Part shown: positions 34,670-43,423 of the stretch, in pieces | Layout of the letters: every line of letters starts with the position of its first letter | Position numbering within the stretch: position 1 is the stretch's first letter | Assembly (NCBI GenBank): GCA_947495075.1 | Contig: CANLXH010000005.1 | Coordinates: 1-64,000, forward strand | From: an uncultured Croceitalea sp. | GTDB lineage: Bacteria; Bacteroidota; Bacteroidia; Flavobacteriales; Flavobacteriaceae | Length of the DNA: 64,000 nucleotides | Reading direction: 5' to 3' | Position numbers and translations under genes: made by a program | The notes under the pieces: model-generated | Database searches by the model: none | Told to the model about the DNA's origin: nothing | What the model saw: only the letters and a program-made list of their open reading frames with translations

Positions 34670-35577
34670 TGCGAATACTTTCATTTTTCTTATGTATTTG
34701 TTCTATCTCTTTTGGGCAAAACATAGATTTTGACGGAGTAGTTATAGATACAAAGACTAAACAACCTATTCCATACGTCAATTTAAGTTTTTTAAATACA
34801 CTTGTTGGTACGTCTACTAATGAAGAAGGAAAATTTTCTTTGGAAATACCAAAAACGTATTTAACCAAAGAAATTCATGTTTCATCTTTAGGGTATAAAG
34901 ACACTGTTTTATTGGCTAGTAGTTTATTTAAGACAAAAAGGCTAAAAATGCAGGAGGCTACTTTTGAGCTCAAAGAAGTAGTTGTAGCTAAGAATTTAGG
35001 GAAATCTCAAGTACTAAATCCAATTTCTAGCTATAGTATCACTAGCGGCTTTGATTCTTCTTCAACACCTTGGGTATTAGCGTTGTATTTTCCAAACATT
35101 GGAGCTGGTAAGAAATTTCTAGAAAAGGTTACTATCTTTTTTAGACAAAAAAATGAGTTTTCAAGAGATAGAGCAAAGTTTAGACTTCGGCTGTATGGTG
35201 TTAATCCAGATACCAAGAAGCCAGCACATGATTTAGTTAAAAAAAGTATCATTTTGGAAGCTGTAGAGTCATTTGACTATACTTCTATAGATTTATCTTC
35301 ATTAAAACTAAAAATCCCTGAAGAAGGGATTTATATTGGTTTGGAGTGGCTGTTTATACCTTACAATTGGTATAAAAAAGATGAAAAAGACCAATTAACA
35401 AATAAACAAAGAATTGAAGATCGCTTTGCACCAACTTTCGGAGGCTTATATACCAAAAATCAGAATTTTAAAGTAATGATTTACGGTATGGGGGAATGGA
35501 GAGAGTTTATGGTTAAGTCAAAAGGCAATAATCAAAATTTTATACCTGCTATTAGTGCAAAGGTGGTCAAAGGTTAG
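34669..35577 (+). CDS. Exported protein with carboxypeptidase-like regulatory domain
   Basis: 302 residues. Signal peptide MRILSFFLCICSISFGQ, then a CarboxypepD_reg-like beta-sandwich (~22-100: GVVIDTKTKQPIPYVNLSFL, GTSTNEEGKFSLEIP, VSSLGYKDTVL) of the kind that starts TonB-dependent receptors. The remaining ~200 residues are beta-rich without a plug or barrel. Probably a periplasmic or surface protein of unknown role. It overlaps the exonuclease stop by one base and precedes the FAH gene by 17. Confidence 0.85.
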   Translation: MRILSFFLCICSISFGQNIDFDGVVIDTKTKQPIPYVNLSFLNTLVGTSTNEEGKFSLEIPKTYLTKEIHVSSLGYKDTVLLASSLFKTKRLKMQEATFELKEVVVAKNLGKSQVLNPISSYSITSGFDSSSTPWVLALYFPNIGAGKKFLEKVTIFFRQKNEFSRDRAKFRLRLYGVNPDTKKPAHDLVKKSIILEAVESFDYTSIDLSSLKLKIPEEGIYIGLEWLFIPYNWYKKDEKDQLTNKQRIEDRFAPTFGGLYTKNQNFKVMIYGMGEWREFMVKSKGNNQNFIPAISAKVVKG

Positions 35578-35594
35578 TATTTAAATTAAAAGCA

Positions 35595-36206
35595 ATGAAA
35601 CTAATTTGTATTGGTAGAAACTATGCTGCACATATAGATGAATTAAATAATGAAAGACCTTTAGAACCTGTAGTTTTTATAAAACCAGATTCTGCCATTT
35701 TACCTAAAGAACAAGATTTTTATATTCCAGAATTTTCTAACGAAATACATTATGAAGTTGAAGTTCTTGTAAAGATTAAGAAGGTAGGTAAACACATTGA
35801 TAAAAAGTTTGCTCACAAGTATTATGATGAGATTAGCTTAGGAATAGATTTTACTGCTAGAGATTTACAATCTCAATTAAAAGAGAAGGGTTTACCTTGG
35901 GAAAAAGCAAAAGGATTTGATGGTGCCGCCGTAGTAGGTAAGTGGATTAATAAAAAAAAGTACGAAAATTTAGACAAATTAGGGTTTTCCTTGTTAAAAA
36001 ATAAGGAAATTGTACAAAAAGGTGATACTGCTCTGATGTTGTGGAAGATAGACGAACTTATAGCCTACGTTTCTACCTATTTTATGCTTAAAAAGGGCGA
36101 TATTATCTATACTGGTACTCCTGCAGGTGTTGGTAAAGTTGCAACAAATGATTACCTTGAGGGGAGAATTGAAGGTGAGGAATTTTTTGCAATAAATGTA
36201 AGGTAA
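35595..36206 (+). CDS. Fumarylacetoacetate hydrolase family protein
   Basis: 203 residues, single FAH domain: ICIGRNYAAHIDELNNERP, metal-binding NEIHYEVEVLVKI, FTARDLQSQLKEKGLPWEKA, KGFDGAAVVGKWI and YTGTPAGVGKV. Metal ligands (E in HYEVE, D in DFTARD) are present. Family members hydrolyse C-C bonds or decarboxylate; the YcgM/FAHD1-type acts on acylpyruvates or oxaloacetate. Its last base overlaps the first of the Hpt gene. Confidence 0.92.
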   Translation: MKLICIGRNYAAHIDELNNERPLEPVVFIKPDSAILPKEQDFYIPEFSNEIHYEVEVLVKIKKVGKHIDKKFAHKYYDEISLGIDFTARDLQSQLKEKGLPWEKAKGFDGAAVVGKWINKKKYENLDKLGFSLLKNKEIVQKGDTALMLWKIDELIAYVSTYFMLKKGDIIYTGTPAGVGKVATNDYLEGRIEGEEFFAINVR

Positions 36207-36544
36207 TGATTTATAGCTTAGATAAAATAAATGAAATGGCTGAAGGAGATCAAGATTTTGTGGTTTCTGTAATCTCTGTGTTTTTAGAAGAAGTACCAGA
36301 AGACCTTCAAAACTTAGAAACAGCAATCTCCGAAAGAAATTTTGAGCAGGTATATAAAATGGCTCATAAAATAAAACCTAATGTTGATCTCTTAGGTATG
36401 GAACAAACTCGAGCTACTGCTTTAGAAATTGAAACTCTAGGCAAAAGCGAGGATAACCTAGTTGAGATTGAGAAAAGATTTCCTTTATTAAAAAAAGATG
36501 TAGAACAGGTAGTTGCAGAGCTTCACAAAGATTTCGAAGTTTAA
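36206..36544 (+). CDS. Hpt-domain phosphotransfer protein
   Basis: 112 residues, one Hpt helical bundle: phosphorylatable His in AHKIKPNVDLLG (~53), with flanking helices FLEEVPEDLQNLETAISERN and LLKKDVEQVVAELHK. Hpt proteins relay phosphate between hybrid histidine kinases and response regulators. Cotranscribed with the FAH gene by a one-base overlap, which gives no clue to its kinase partner. Confidence 0.92.
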   Translation: MIYSLDKINEMAEGDQDFVVSVISVFLEEVPEDLQNLETAISERNFEQVYKMAHKIKPNVDLLGMEQTRATALEIETLGKSEDNLVEIEKRFPLLKKDVEQVVAELHKDFEV

Positions 36545-36575
36545 TTTGTTTACATCATAGTACTTTCCTTTTAAT

Positions 36576-36583
36576 TAGCTTTG
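36576..36583 (+). promoter_or_regulatory. Candidate -7 promoter box for cinA
   Basis: TAGCTTTG, a TAnnTTTG match 37 bases before the ATG at 36621. TTTG at 36545-36548 is 27 bases upstream, a little far for the -33 box. Confidence 0.4.
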
Positions 36584-36620
36584 TATTTAATCCCTAACGA
36601 CTTTAGGAATATAAGTGTTT

Positions 36621-37865
36621 ATGCAGGCAGAAATAATCACCATTGGTGATGAAATTTTAATTGGGCAAATAGTTGATTCTAATTCAGCTTTTATTGCAAA
36701 GGAGCTTAACAAAGTAGGAGTGTCGGTTTATCAAATCACCTCTATACAAGATGATAAAGTGCATATTTTAGATTCGCTTAGACAAGCTAATCAAAGATCT
36801 CAAGTTGTTATTATTACTGGGGGACTAGGTCCAACAAAAGACGATATTACCAAACATACCTTGTGTGAGTATTTCACGGACACTTTAATAGAGAACAGCG
36901 AGGTCTTAGCTCACATAGAAATGCTTTTTGCAAAATATATTTCTACACCAATTTCAGATTTAAATAGGCAACAAGCAATGGTGCCGACTAAAGCTACTGT
37001 TTTAAAAAATGAGTTTGGTACTGCACCTGGACTTTGGATGCAGAAAGATGGTACTTCTTTTATTTCTATGCCCGGTGTGCCTTTTGAGATGAAAAACCTT
37101 ATGAAATCTGCAGTGCTACCAAGAATTATTTCTCAATATGAGCGTCCATATATTTTACACAAAACAATAATGACTTATGGATTAGGAGAAAGTGCAATTG
37201 CAGAGAAAATTGAAGATTGGGAAAATAATCTACCCTCATCTATCAAACTGGCATACCTACCAAGTCTAGGAAGAGTAAGATTAAGACTTTCATCCAAAGG
37301 GCGAGACAAAGAAAAGCTTCAGGCTATAGTAAATGAAGAAGCAAAGAAGCTGTATCCACTTATTGGAGATATTATTTATGGAGAAGAAGATGAAAGTATA
37401 GAAGTATCAATTGGTAATTTGCTTACAGATAAAAAATTAACACTAGCTACCGCGGAGAGCTTTACAGGAGGTAAAATTGCAGAACAATTAACAGCGATAC
37501 CGGGCACATCTAAATATTTTAAGGGTAGTATTGTAAGTTATGCAACAGAAGCTAAAGTAAATTTGTTAAGGGTTGATGCAGACCTAATTAAAAAGCATTC
37601 TGTGGTTAGTGAAGAAGTTGCGGTAGCTATGGCTCGCAACGCAAAAGAAATTTTAAATACAGATTTTGCTATTGCTACTACAGGTAATGCAGGTCCAACA
37701 AAAGGAGATTCGGATGAACCAGTAGGAACAGTCTATATTGCAATAAGTACACCAAAACATACTTTTGCTCAAAAATTTACCATGGGTAACCATCGGGAAC
37801 GTATTGTTCAAAAGTCTGTAAATAAAGCTTTTGAACTACTACAAAAAGAAATTCTAAATTTCTGA
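36621..37865 (+). CDS. cinA: Competence/damage-inducible protein CinA
   Basis: 414 residues from ATG 36621. N-terminal MoCF_biosynth-type domain ([44 protein letters not shown]) and C-terminal CinA domain ([40 protein letters not shown]). In this family the first domain has ADP-ribose pyrophosphatase and the second NMN deamidase activity, recycling NMN to NaMN. A GTG at 36615 directly upstream is a possible but less likely start. Confidence 0.95.
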   Translation: MQAEIITIGDEILIGQIVDSNSAFIAKELNKVGVSVYQITSIQDDKVHILDSLRQANQRSQVVIITGGLGPTKDDITKHTLCEYFTDTLIENSEVLAHIEMLFAKYISTPISDLNRQQAMVPTKATVLKNEFGTAPGLWMQKDGTSFISMPGVPFEMKNLMKSAVLPRIISQYERPYILHKTIMTYGLGESAIAEKIEDWENNLPSSIKLAYLPSLGRVRLRLSSKGRDKEKLQAIVNEEAKKLYPLIGDIIYGEEDESIEVSIGNLLTDKKLTLATAESFTGGKIAEQLTAIPGTSKYFKGSIVSYATEAKVNLLRVDADLIKKHSVVSEEVAVAMARNAKEILNTDFAIATTGNAGPTKGDSDEPVGTVYIAISTPKHTFAQKFTMGNHRERIVQKSVNKAFELLQKEILNF

Positions 37866-37872
37866 ATTTTAA

Positions 37873-37904
37873 TTTTGTGTGTCTAAGAGAAATACCTAAA
37901 TTTG
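37873..37904 (+). promoter_or_regulatory. Strong candidate promoter for rpmB-rpmG-DUF4295
   Basis: TTTTG at 37873-37877 and TAAATTTG at 37897-37904 with a spacer of 19 bases: both Bacteroidota boxes at ideal distance. The ATG of rpmB is 33 bases downstream. Confidence 0.65.
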
Positions 37905-37937
37905 CAGCCTCAATAAAATCACTCAAAAGTTAGGCAG

Positions 37938-38174
37938 ATGTCCAAAATTTGTGAAGTTACAGGTAAAAAGGTGATGTTTGGTAACAACGTCTCTTTCTCT
38001 ATCAATAAAACGAAGAGAAGATTCGATGCCAATATTTCTAAAAAGAAATTCTACATTGCCGAAGAAGATAAGTGGGTAACGCTTAATGTTTCTGCGAAGG
38101 GACTTAAAATAATTAACAAGAAAGGTATCTCTGCTGCATTGAAAGACGCAAGAGCTAAAGGTTTTGTTAAGTAA
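37938..38174 (+). CDS. rpmB: 50S ribosomal protein L28
   Basis: 78 residues, full length: KICEVTGKKVMFGNNVSFSI, NKTKRRFDANI and LKIINKKGISAAL are the L28 core. A ribosomal large-subunit protein. First of a three-gene ribosomal group with rpmG 12 bases later and DUF4295 34 bases after that, an order typical of Bacteroidota. Confidence 0.97.
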   Translation: MSKICEVTGKKVMFGNNVSFSINKTKRRFDANISKKKFYIAEEDKWVTLNVSAKGLKIINKKGISAALKDARAKGFVK

Positions 38175-38186
38175 AAGTATTAGAAA

Positions 38187-38369
38187 ATGGCAAAGAAAGG
38201 CAACAGAGTACAAGTTATCTTAGAATGTACAGAGCACAAAGAGTCAGGTATGGCTGGTACGTCTAGATATATTACCACTAAGAACAAAAAGAACACGCCA
38301 GACAGATTAGAGATTAAAAAATTTAATCCTATCCTAAAGCGTATGACCCTTCATAAAGAAATTAAGTAA
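38187..38369 (+). CDS. rpmG: 50S ribosomal protein L33
   Basis: 60 residues: [40 protein letters not shown] and [11 protein letters not shown]. Lacks a full set of zinc-binding Cys (only one at position 14), so the zinc-free form of L33. Lies between rpmB and the DUF4295 gene. Confidence 0.96.
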   Translation: MAKKGNRVQVILECTEHKESGMAGTSRYITTKNKKNTPDRLEIKKFNPILKRMTLHKEIK

Positions 38370-38403
38370 GGATTCTTTACAGAAACCATAAAGTACAATA
38401 CAC

Positions 38404-38556
38404 ATGGCAAAGAAAACGGTAGCAACACTTCAAGGAAGTTCAAAAAGATTAACAAAAGCCATTAAAATGGTAAAGTCTCCAAAAACTGGAGCTTATACTT
38501 TTGTTGAGTCTGTAATGTCACCAGAATTGGTAAACGATTGGTTATCTAAACAATAA
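38404..38556 (+). CDS. DUF4295 family protein (50 aa)
   Basis: 50 codons, ATG at 38404, TAA at 38554. Product MAKKTVATLQGSSKRLTKAI, then KMVKSPKTGAYTFVESVMSP and ELVNDWLSKQ, a basic protein matching DUF4295, a Bacteroidota family that follows rpmB and rpmG. Position and charge suggest a ribosome-associated protein; structural work on Bacteroidota ribosomes should be compared. It ends the operon, followed by a strong terminator. Confidence 0.92.
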   Translation: MAKKTVATLQGSSKRLTKAIKMVKSPKTGAYTFVESVMSPELVNDWLSKQ

Positions 38557-38581
38557 GCAACGTTCAATAAAATATATTGAT

Positions 38582-38607
38582 AGCCACTCCTTAGAGTGGC
38601 TTTTTTA
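38582..38607 (+). terminator. Intrinsic terminator of the ribosomal protein operon
   Basis: Stem AGCCACTC / GAGTGGCT with a CTTA loop and T6 run, 26 bases after the DUF4295 stop. Confidence 0.88.
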
Positions 38608-38632
38608 GTTTATAAAACTCCCCTTACTTTCC

Positions 38633-38640
38633 TATCTTTG
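38633..38640 (+). promoter_or_regulatory. Candidate -7 promoter box for ftsY
   Basis: TATCTTTG, a TAnnTTTG match 19 bases before the ATG at 38660; only TTTA at the -33 position. Confidence 0.5.
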
Positions 38641-38659
38641 ATTTTCAACCAATTATAAA

Positions 38660-39616
38660 ATGAGTCTGTTTAAAAATATATTCTCTAAAGACAAAAAAGA
38701 AACCTTAGATAAAGGCCTAGAGAAGTCTAAAACTAGTTTTTTTGGGAAACTAAGTAAAGCTGTTGCTGGGAAATCTAAAGTTGATGATGAGGTACTAGAC
38801 AATCTAGAAGAAGTTTTGGTAACATCAGACGTTGGAGTAAATACAACGTTGAAAATTATTGAGCGTATCGAGGAGCGCGTCTTACGAGATAAATACATGG
38901 GAACAGAAGAATTAAATAAGATTCTTAGAGAAGAAATAGCAGGTCTACTTTCAGAAACTCATGTTGGCAAGGATACAGAATTTTCTTTACCAAGTACACA
39001 TAAACCACATGTAATAATGGTTGTTGGTGTAAATGGAGTCGGTAAGACTACTACTATTGGGAAATTAGCAAAACAATTTAAAGATAAAGGTTTAAAAGTT
39101 GTTTTAGGTGCTGGTGATACCTTTAGAGCCGCTGCTATTGACCAATTAGAAGTTTGGGCAAATCGAGTAGATGTACCCATTGTAAAACAGAAAATGGGTA
39201 GTGACCCAGCTTCTGTAGCTTTTGATACGTTAAATTCTGCAGTTGCCGATGATGCAGATGTAGTTTTAATTGATACTGCTGGTCGCCTTCATAATAAGGT
39301 AAATTTAATGAACGAACTGTCTAAGGTAAAACGTGTAATGCAAAAAGTAGTACCAGACGCTCCTCACGAGGTGTTATTGGTTTTAGATGGTTCTACGGGG
39401 CAAAATGCTTTTGAGCAAGCAAAAGAATTTACCAAAGCTACTGAGGTAACTTCTCTCGCTGTTACAAAATTAGATGGTACTGCTAAAGGCGGTGTTGTAA
39501 TTGGTATCTCGGACCAATTTCAAATACCTGTAAAATATATTGGAGTAGGTGAAGGTATTGAAGACTTACAAGTTTTTAATAAATATGAGTTTGTAGATTC
39601 TTTTTTTAATATTTAA
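38660..39616 (+). CDS. ftsY: Signal recognition particle receptor FtsY
   Basis: 318 residues. N-terminal helical N domain (~1-95, short acidic A-region compared with E. coli), then G domain: GVNGVGKTTTIGKLA (G1), DTFRAAAIDQLEVW (insertion box), LIDTAGRLHN (G3), TKLDGTAKGG (G4) and GVGEGIEDLQVF. FtsY docks SRP-ribosome complexes at the membrane. DUF2911 gene follows after 1 base, so the two are cotranscribed. Confidence 0.97.
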   Translation: MSLFKNIFSKDKKETLDKGLEKSKTSFFGKLSKAVAGKSKVDDEVLDNLEEVLVTSDVGVNTTLKIIERIEERVLRDKYMGTEELNKILREEIAGLLSETHVGKDTEFSLPSTHKPHVIMVVGVNGVGKTTTIGKLAKQFKDKGLKVVLGAGDTFRAAAIDQLEVWANRVDVPIVKQKMGSDPASVAFDTLNSAVADDADVVLIDTAGRLHNKVNLMNELSKVKRVMQKVVPDAPHEVLLVLDGSTGQNAFEQAKEFTKATEVTSLAVTKLDGTAKGGVVIGISDQFQIPVKYIGVGEGIEDLQVFNKYEFVDSFFNI

Positions 39617-39617
39617 A

Positions 39618-40475
39618 ATGAGATTTTTAAGTGTACTTGTTTTATTGTGCTCGTCGAATATAATAGTTTCCCAAATCACACACCCCAAGGCAAGTCCGTT
39701 TGCACAAGTAACCCAAGAGGTAGGTTTATCCAAAATTTTGATAAAATACTCTAGACCTGCTGCTAAAGCAAGAAAAGTCTTTGGAGGTTTGGTTCCTTAT
39801 GGCCGAATTTGGCGAGTTGGAGCAAACAAAAGCACTAAAATTACTTTAGATACAGAGATGAAGGTTTTAGGTAATGTTTTGCCCAAAGGAATATATGCAT
39901 TATACGCTTTTCCAGAAGAAGAAATGTGGGAAATAGCTTTTCATACAAATACAGAACATTGGGGTGATGGTCGCCAAAATTATAATCCAGAAGAGGATTT
40001 ATTTAGAGTTAAAGTAAAACCCCTAAAAATACCCTATCATCAAGAGAATTTTTTAATGACTTTTGATTCTATTTCTCATAACTCTGCCAATTTAAATCTA
40101 ATCTGGGCAGATACAAAAGTTGTACTTCCTTTTAAAGTGGATACAGAAGCTCAAATGGAAAAGGAGATTGCAAGCCAACTAAAAGAAAATCCAACTCCGC
40201 AAACGTATTATGAGGCAGCACGTTATTTACAAGAACAGGGAAAAGATTATAAACGAGCATTAAACTATGTAAATAAAGCTTTGGAACTTGGCGGAGATAC
40301 CTATTATTTTCATAGAGTTAAATCTATAGTAGAAGCCCAACTTGAAGATTATAGTGCTGCAATAGCTTCGGCTAAAAAATCACTAAAAATTGCTTCGGAT
40401 TTGGAAAAGGATGAGTTTGTGAGAATGAATAATGAGAATATTAAAAAGTGGAAAACACTTTTAGAAAATAACTAA
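39618..40475 (+). CDS. DUF2911 protein with TPR-like tail, exported
   Basis: 285 residues. Signal peptide (ends NIIVSQ), DUF2911 beta domain (~25-175: ASPFAQVTQEVGLSKILIKY, GGLVPYGRIWRVGANKST, LPKGIYALYAFPEE) and a TPR-like helical tail (~190-280: YYEAARYLQEQGKDYKRALN, YSAAIASAKKSLKIA). DUF2911 proteins are common in Bacteroidota; function is unknown. The start is one base after the ftsY stop. Confidence 0.9.
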   Translation: MRFLSVLVLLCSSNIIVSQITHPKASPFAQVTQEVGLSKILIKYSRPAAKARKVFGGLVPYGRIWRVGANKSTKITLDTEMKVLGNVLPKGIYALYAFPEEEMWEIAFHTNTEHWGDGRQNYNPEEDLFRVKVKPLKIPYHQENFLMTFDSISHNSANLNLIWADTKVVLPFKVDTEAQMEKEIASQLKENPTPQTYYEAARYLQEQGKDYKRALNYVNKALELGGDTYYFHRVKSIVEAQLEDYSAAIASAKKSLKIASDLEKDEFVRMNNENIKKWKTLLENN

Positions 40476-40538
40476 TACTTCATTTTAAAGCGAGGAAGAG
40501 AAATCTTATATTTAAGTTTTTCAAAACACCTCTTTAAA

Positions 40539-42230
40539 ATGACTATTTCTACCTTCCTTAAAAAAACCATTTTTATACTTTTTTTATTAGTATTTACTAT
40601 TGCTTGTAAAACAGACAAAAAAAATCAAGAAACAGCTGAAGATGTTGTTCTTTGGACTCCCTACAACGACTCTACCGAAGTTGCCGCCAATGCAGAACAT
40701 GAGAATGGTAGAATGCGTTATAAGCTTATTCAATCTAAGGTATTAAATAAAAACGATGTTTTTAGACCGTTATATAACGAGGTGACTAAATTTTCTGAGG
40801 AACGCTATGAGCAATTAAAACCACTAGTTTTAGAGCAGGATATTACTACTATTCAAGGTCATATTTCGGAAGGTAAGTTCTTCTATGAAGAACTTGTTTT
40901 GTTTTACCTAAAACGAATCTATAAATACGAGTTAGACAATAATACTACATTAAATACAGTAATAGCTTTAAATCCTAAGGTGTTAGAAGAAGCTAGAAGT
41001 TTAGCGAAAAGCAATAAAGGATTGCATCCTATCTATGGTATGCCAATTCTTTTAAAAGATAACATTGGCACCCAAGAAATGAAGACTACTGCCGGAGCTA
41101 TTGCTTTACAAAATAATACCACTAATGATGCTTTTATAGTAAATCGATTAAAAGAGAACGGAGCTTTAATTTTAGGAAAAGTTAATTTGAGCGAATGGGC
41201 TTATTTTTTATGTAGTGGTTGTCCTGTAGGTTATAGCGCTGTAGGTGGACAAACGTTAAACCCTTATGGTAGAAGAGTTTTTGAGACTGGTGGTTCTAGC
41301 TCGGGAAGCGGAACTTCTGTAGCGGCCAATTATGCTGTAGCCGCAGTAGGAACAGAAACTTCTGGTTCTATTTTATCACCTTCTAGCCAAAATTCTGTGG
41401 TAGGTTTAAAGCCAACTATAGGGGTTTTAAGTAGAACGGGTATTGTGCCAATCTCGAGTACCTTGGACACACCTGGACCTATGACTAAAAATGTTGTAGA
41501 CAATGCAATTCTATTATCAGCAATGATGGGATATGATTTTGCAGATAAAGCTTCCATAAAAGAAAATAGATCAGGCATTTACAATTCCGGGGAACGGCCA
41601 ATTCCTTTAAACGAATTAAAATTGGGAGTCTTTAAGGGGCTTCTAGAGAACGATTCTATCTATAATGCTAATGTCACAAAGCTTAAAGAATCTGGTGCAG
41701 AAATTGTAGAATTTACACCACCCGAAGTTGCCATGAATGGATTCTTGTCTATTCTTAATATTGATATGAAAACCGATTTGCCAGATTATTTAGATAGCCA
41801 AGTTCAAGATAAAGATGCAGTTAAGATTACTTCTATCGCAGATGCAGTGGAATTTAATAAACAGGATTCTTTGGTTCGGATACCCTACGGGCAAGCATTG
41901 TTCGAAGGAATACTGACAGATTCAACTACTGCTGAAGGATTATTGGAGATAAAAGGCACCCTAGAAAATAACGGACGTCTTTATTTTAATGAGGTCATGA
42001 AAAAGTATGATTTGGATGCTATTTTATCTATTAACAACTACCACGCTGGTTATGCAGCTGTGGCAAAATACCCCGCGTTGACAATACCTATGGGATATAA
42101 AGATTCTGGAGAACCTATTAGCTTAACTTTTATTGGAGAGCAATTTTCAGAAGGTACCCTATTACGAATTGGTAAGTCTTTTGAGGATTTAACTAAAGTG
42201 CGTAAGATGCCTTTAGAGTATAAAGAGTAG
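40539..42230 (+). CDS. Amidase family lipoprotein
   Basis: 563 residues. N-terminal lipoprotein signal (LVFTIACKT). Amidase signature Ser-cisSer-Lys: Lys in PILLKDNIG, GGSSSGSGTSVAANYAVAAV with nucleophile-region TETSGSILSPSSQ. Family hydrolyses amide bonds (fatty amides, peptide amides, aminoacyl-tRNA); without a second domain the substrate is open. Lipid anchoring suggests an envelope role. It is the last core gene before the accessory island. Confidence 0.92.
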   Translation: MTISTFLKKTIFILFLLVFTIACKTDKKNQETAEDVVLWTPYNDSTEVAANAEHENGRMRYKLIQSKVLNKNDVFRPLYNEVTKFSEERYEQLKPLVLEQDITTIQGHISEGKFFYEELVLFYLKRIYKYELDNNTTLNTVIALNPKVLEEARSLAKSNKGLHPIYGMPILLKDNIGTQEMKTTAGAIALQNNTTNDAFIVNRLKENGALILGKVNLSEWAYFLCSGCPVGYSAVGGQTLNPYGRRVFETGGSSSGSGTSVAANYAVAAVGTETSGSILSPSSQNSVVGLKPTIGVLSRTGIVPISSTLDTPGPMTKNVVDNAILLSAMMGYDFADKASIKENRSGIYNSGERPIPLNELKLGVFKGLLENDSIYNANVTKLKESGAEIVEFTPPEVAMNGFLSILNIDMKTDLPDYLDSQVQDKDAVKITSIADAVEFNKQDSLVRIPYGQALFEGILTDSTTAEGLLEIKGTLENNGRLYFNEVMKKYDLDAILSINNYHAGYAAVAKYPALTIPMGYKDSGEPISLTFIGEQFSEGTLLRIGKSFEDLTKVRKMPLEYKE

Positions 42231-42275
42231 TTGACATAAAAAGGAAATAAACAAACTATTATGTTTATCCGTCCG

Positions 42276-42902
42276 TTGTATGGCATTTGAAAAAACGAGA
42301 ATAGATTATGATTAAAGGACTTTATGAAACTCATCTTTATGTTGAAAATCTAGAAAAATCAATTGAATTTTACTCTAAAGTTCTTGGGTTAAAACAATGT
42401 CGTTTTGGAGCAGAAAGGAGAACTGCCTTTTTTTGGATTGGAAAAGACAAACAAGCGATGCTCGGATTATGGGAAAAACCTAAAGAAGAAATTGATTTAC
42501 GACATTTTGCTTTTGAATGTGAACCTGAATGGGTAATAAATGAATCAATTGATTTTTTAAAATCTCACAACTTAAATTTCTGGAATTTTTTACAAGATGA
42601 TAAAGAAGAACCAATGGTTTTTTGTTGGATGCCAGCAGTATCAATATATTTTAATGACCCAGACGGACATTATCTCGAATTCATCGGAATTTTATCTGGA
42701 AAGACTAAATCTAACGAAGAAAAACGAGTTGTAACTTATGAACAATGGCTCGAAATTAAAAATGAATAAAAAACGCCATACAACAATGGCTATAAGTAAT
42801 TGCTGGTTTTCGTCTACTTCTGAAAATCCGCGAGGATTTTCAGCTTGGCGTGTACTTGCAAAGTTAAGTACTAACCAACGCAACTACTCATAGCCGAAGC
42901 CG
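42276..42902 (+). mobile_element. Candidate integron-type gene cassette carrying a VOC gene
   Basis: A 627-base unit. Its left end reads CCG|TTGTATGGCATT (junction before 42276) and its right end is an attC-like site ending GCCG|TTAGAT (junction after 42902). The outer arm AACGCCATACAAC (42772-42784) is the reverse complement, 12 of 13 bases, of GTTGTATGGCATT at 42275-42287. In integrons this relation exists because the first bases of a cassette form the attC right arm when the cassette is circular. One gene, starting 32 bases from the left end and ending 2 bases before the attC-like site, fits a cassette. No integrase gene is in the window, so if real this is a stray or attC-only site. Confidence 0.5.
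42308..42769 (+). CDS. VOC family (glyoxalase/dioxygenase-like) protein
   Basis: 153 residues, one full VOC domain with beta-alpha-beta-beta-beta repeats: GLYETHLYVENLEKSIEFYS (first metal-ligand His), FWIGKDKQAMLGLWEKPKEE, LRHFAFECEP (His) and YFNDPDGHYLEFIG (Glu). Family members include glyoxalase I, fosfomycin and bleomycin resistance proteins and extradiol dioxygenases; which one is not evident. It is the sole gene of the candidate integron cassette, a setting where resistance or detoxification VOC proteins often occur. Codon style looks unlike neighbouring core genes, but I did not compute usage. Confidence 0.88.
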   Translation: MIKGLYETHLYVENLEKSIEFYSKVLGLKQCRFGAERRTAFFWIGKDKQAMLGLWEKPKEEIDLRHFAFECEPEWVINESIDFLKSHNLNFWNFLQDDKEEPMVFCWMPAVSIYFNDPDGHYLEFIGILSGKTKSNEEKRVVTYEQWLEIKNE

Positions 42903-42908
42903 TTAGAT
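42772..42908 (+). repeat. attC-like palindromic site after the VOC gene
   Basis: Outer arm AACG (42772) faces CGTT (42901). Inner arms GGCTATAAGTAATTGC (42788-42803) and GCAACTACTCATAGCC (42880-42895) are complementary at 14 of 16 positions; TGGTT (42804) pairs AACCA (42873). The loop region holds CTGAAAATCC / GGATTTTCAG (42820-42843) and GTACTT / AAGTAC (42852-42871) stems. GTTAGAT at 42902-42908 matches the GTTRRRY right core of attC exactly. Length ~137 bases. Similar palindromic repeats next to small genes are familiar from Flavobacteriaceae genomes as I recall. Confidence 0.55.
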
Positions 42909-42925
42909 CATATTTTGAAGAACCT

Positions 42926-43423
42926 TTGAGAAAATTTAGAGACTTACTATTAGAGCTATTAGTTGGAATTCCGTTATTTATTTTAATTGTACCTATTATT
43001 ATAATTTTTTTACTATTTGCATATTTCCAGCGAAAAAAATTCAAAAAAAGATATGCTGGATTTTTAAAAGCAAATAATGGAAAAAACTTCTTCTGTTACA
43101 ATAACAGAAGGAACTCGAAAAAATATATTGAAGAAAATATTTTACCGAGTCTAGACAATAGAATAGAAATCATTTATCTGAATGGACGAATAATTAAATC
43201 AGAATATGAAGCTGAATTTGTTTCTGCTGCACTATATGGACTAAATCATTACAATAAATTTCCTCACTTAATGAAAATTAGGGATGGAGAATTAATTGAT
43301 AAATCAGTAAATAACCCATTTTACGGAGTTTTGAATATGAATAAATCGAAAAAAGAATTACTCAATAAAATAAACATGTTCTTTGAGCTAGACGTGATAA
43401 AAGTATTACCTAGCAAAACCTAG
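42926..43423 (+). CDS. Small membrane-anchored protein, function unknown
   Basis: 165 residues from TTG 42926, 24 bases after the cassette junction, a typical cassette spacing. N-terminal transmembrane helix (~9-33, VGIPLFILIVPIIIIFLLFA) followed by a cytosolic domain (RKKFKKRYAGFLKANNGKNF, YIEENILPSLDNRIEIIYLN) of unknown family. The frame stays open upstream into the attC-like site without an ATG, so the 5' end may have been lost or altered by recombination. No matching attC-like site is found after it. Confidence 0.55.
   Translation: MRKFRDLLLELLVGIPLFILIVPIIIIFLLFAYFQRKKFKKRYAGFLKANNGKNFFCYNNRRNSKKYIEENILPSLDNRIEIIYLNGRIIKSEYEAEFVSAALYGLNHYNKFPHLMKIRDGELIDKSVNNPFYGVLNMNKSKKELLNKINMFFELDVIKVLPSKT

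Noticed and set aside
42308-42769. VOC protein as a named resistance factor (fosfomycin, bleomycin)
   Set aside because: Only the general VOC fold is recognisable; no motif separates it from other family members.
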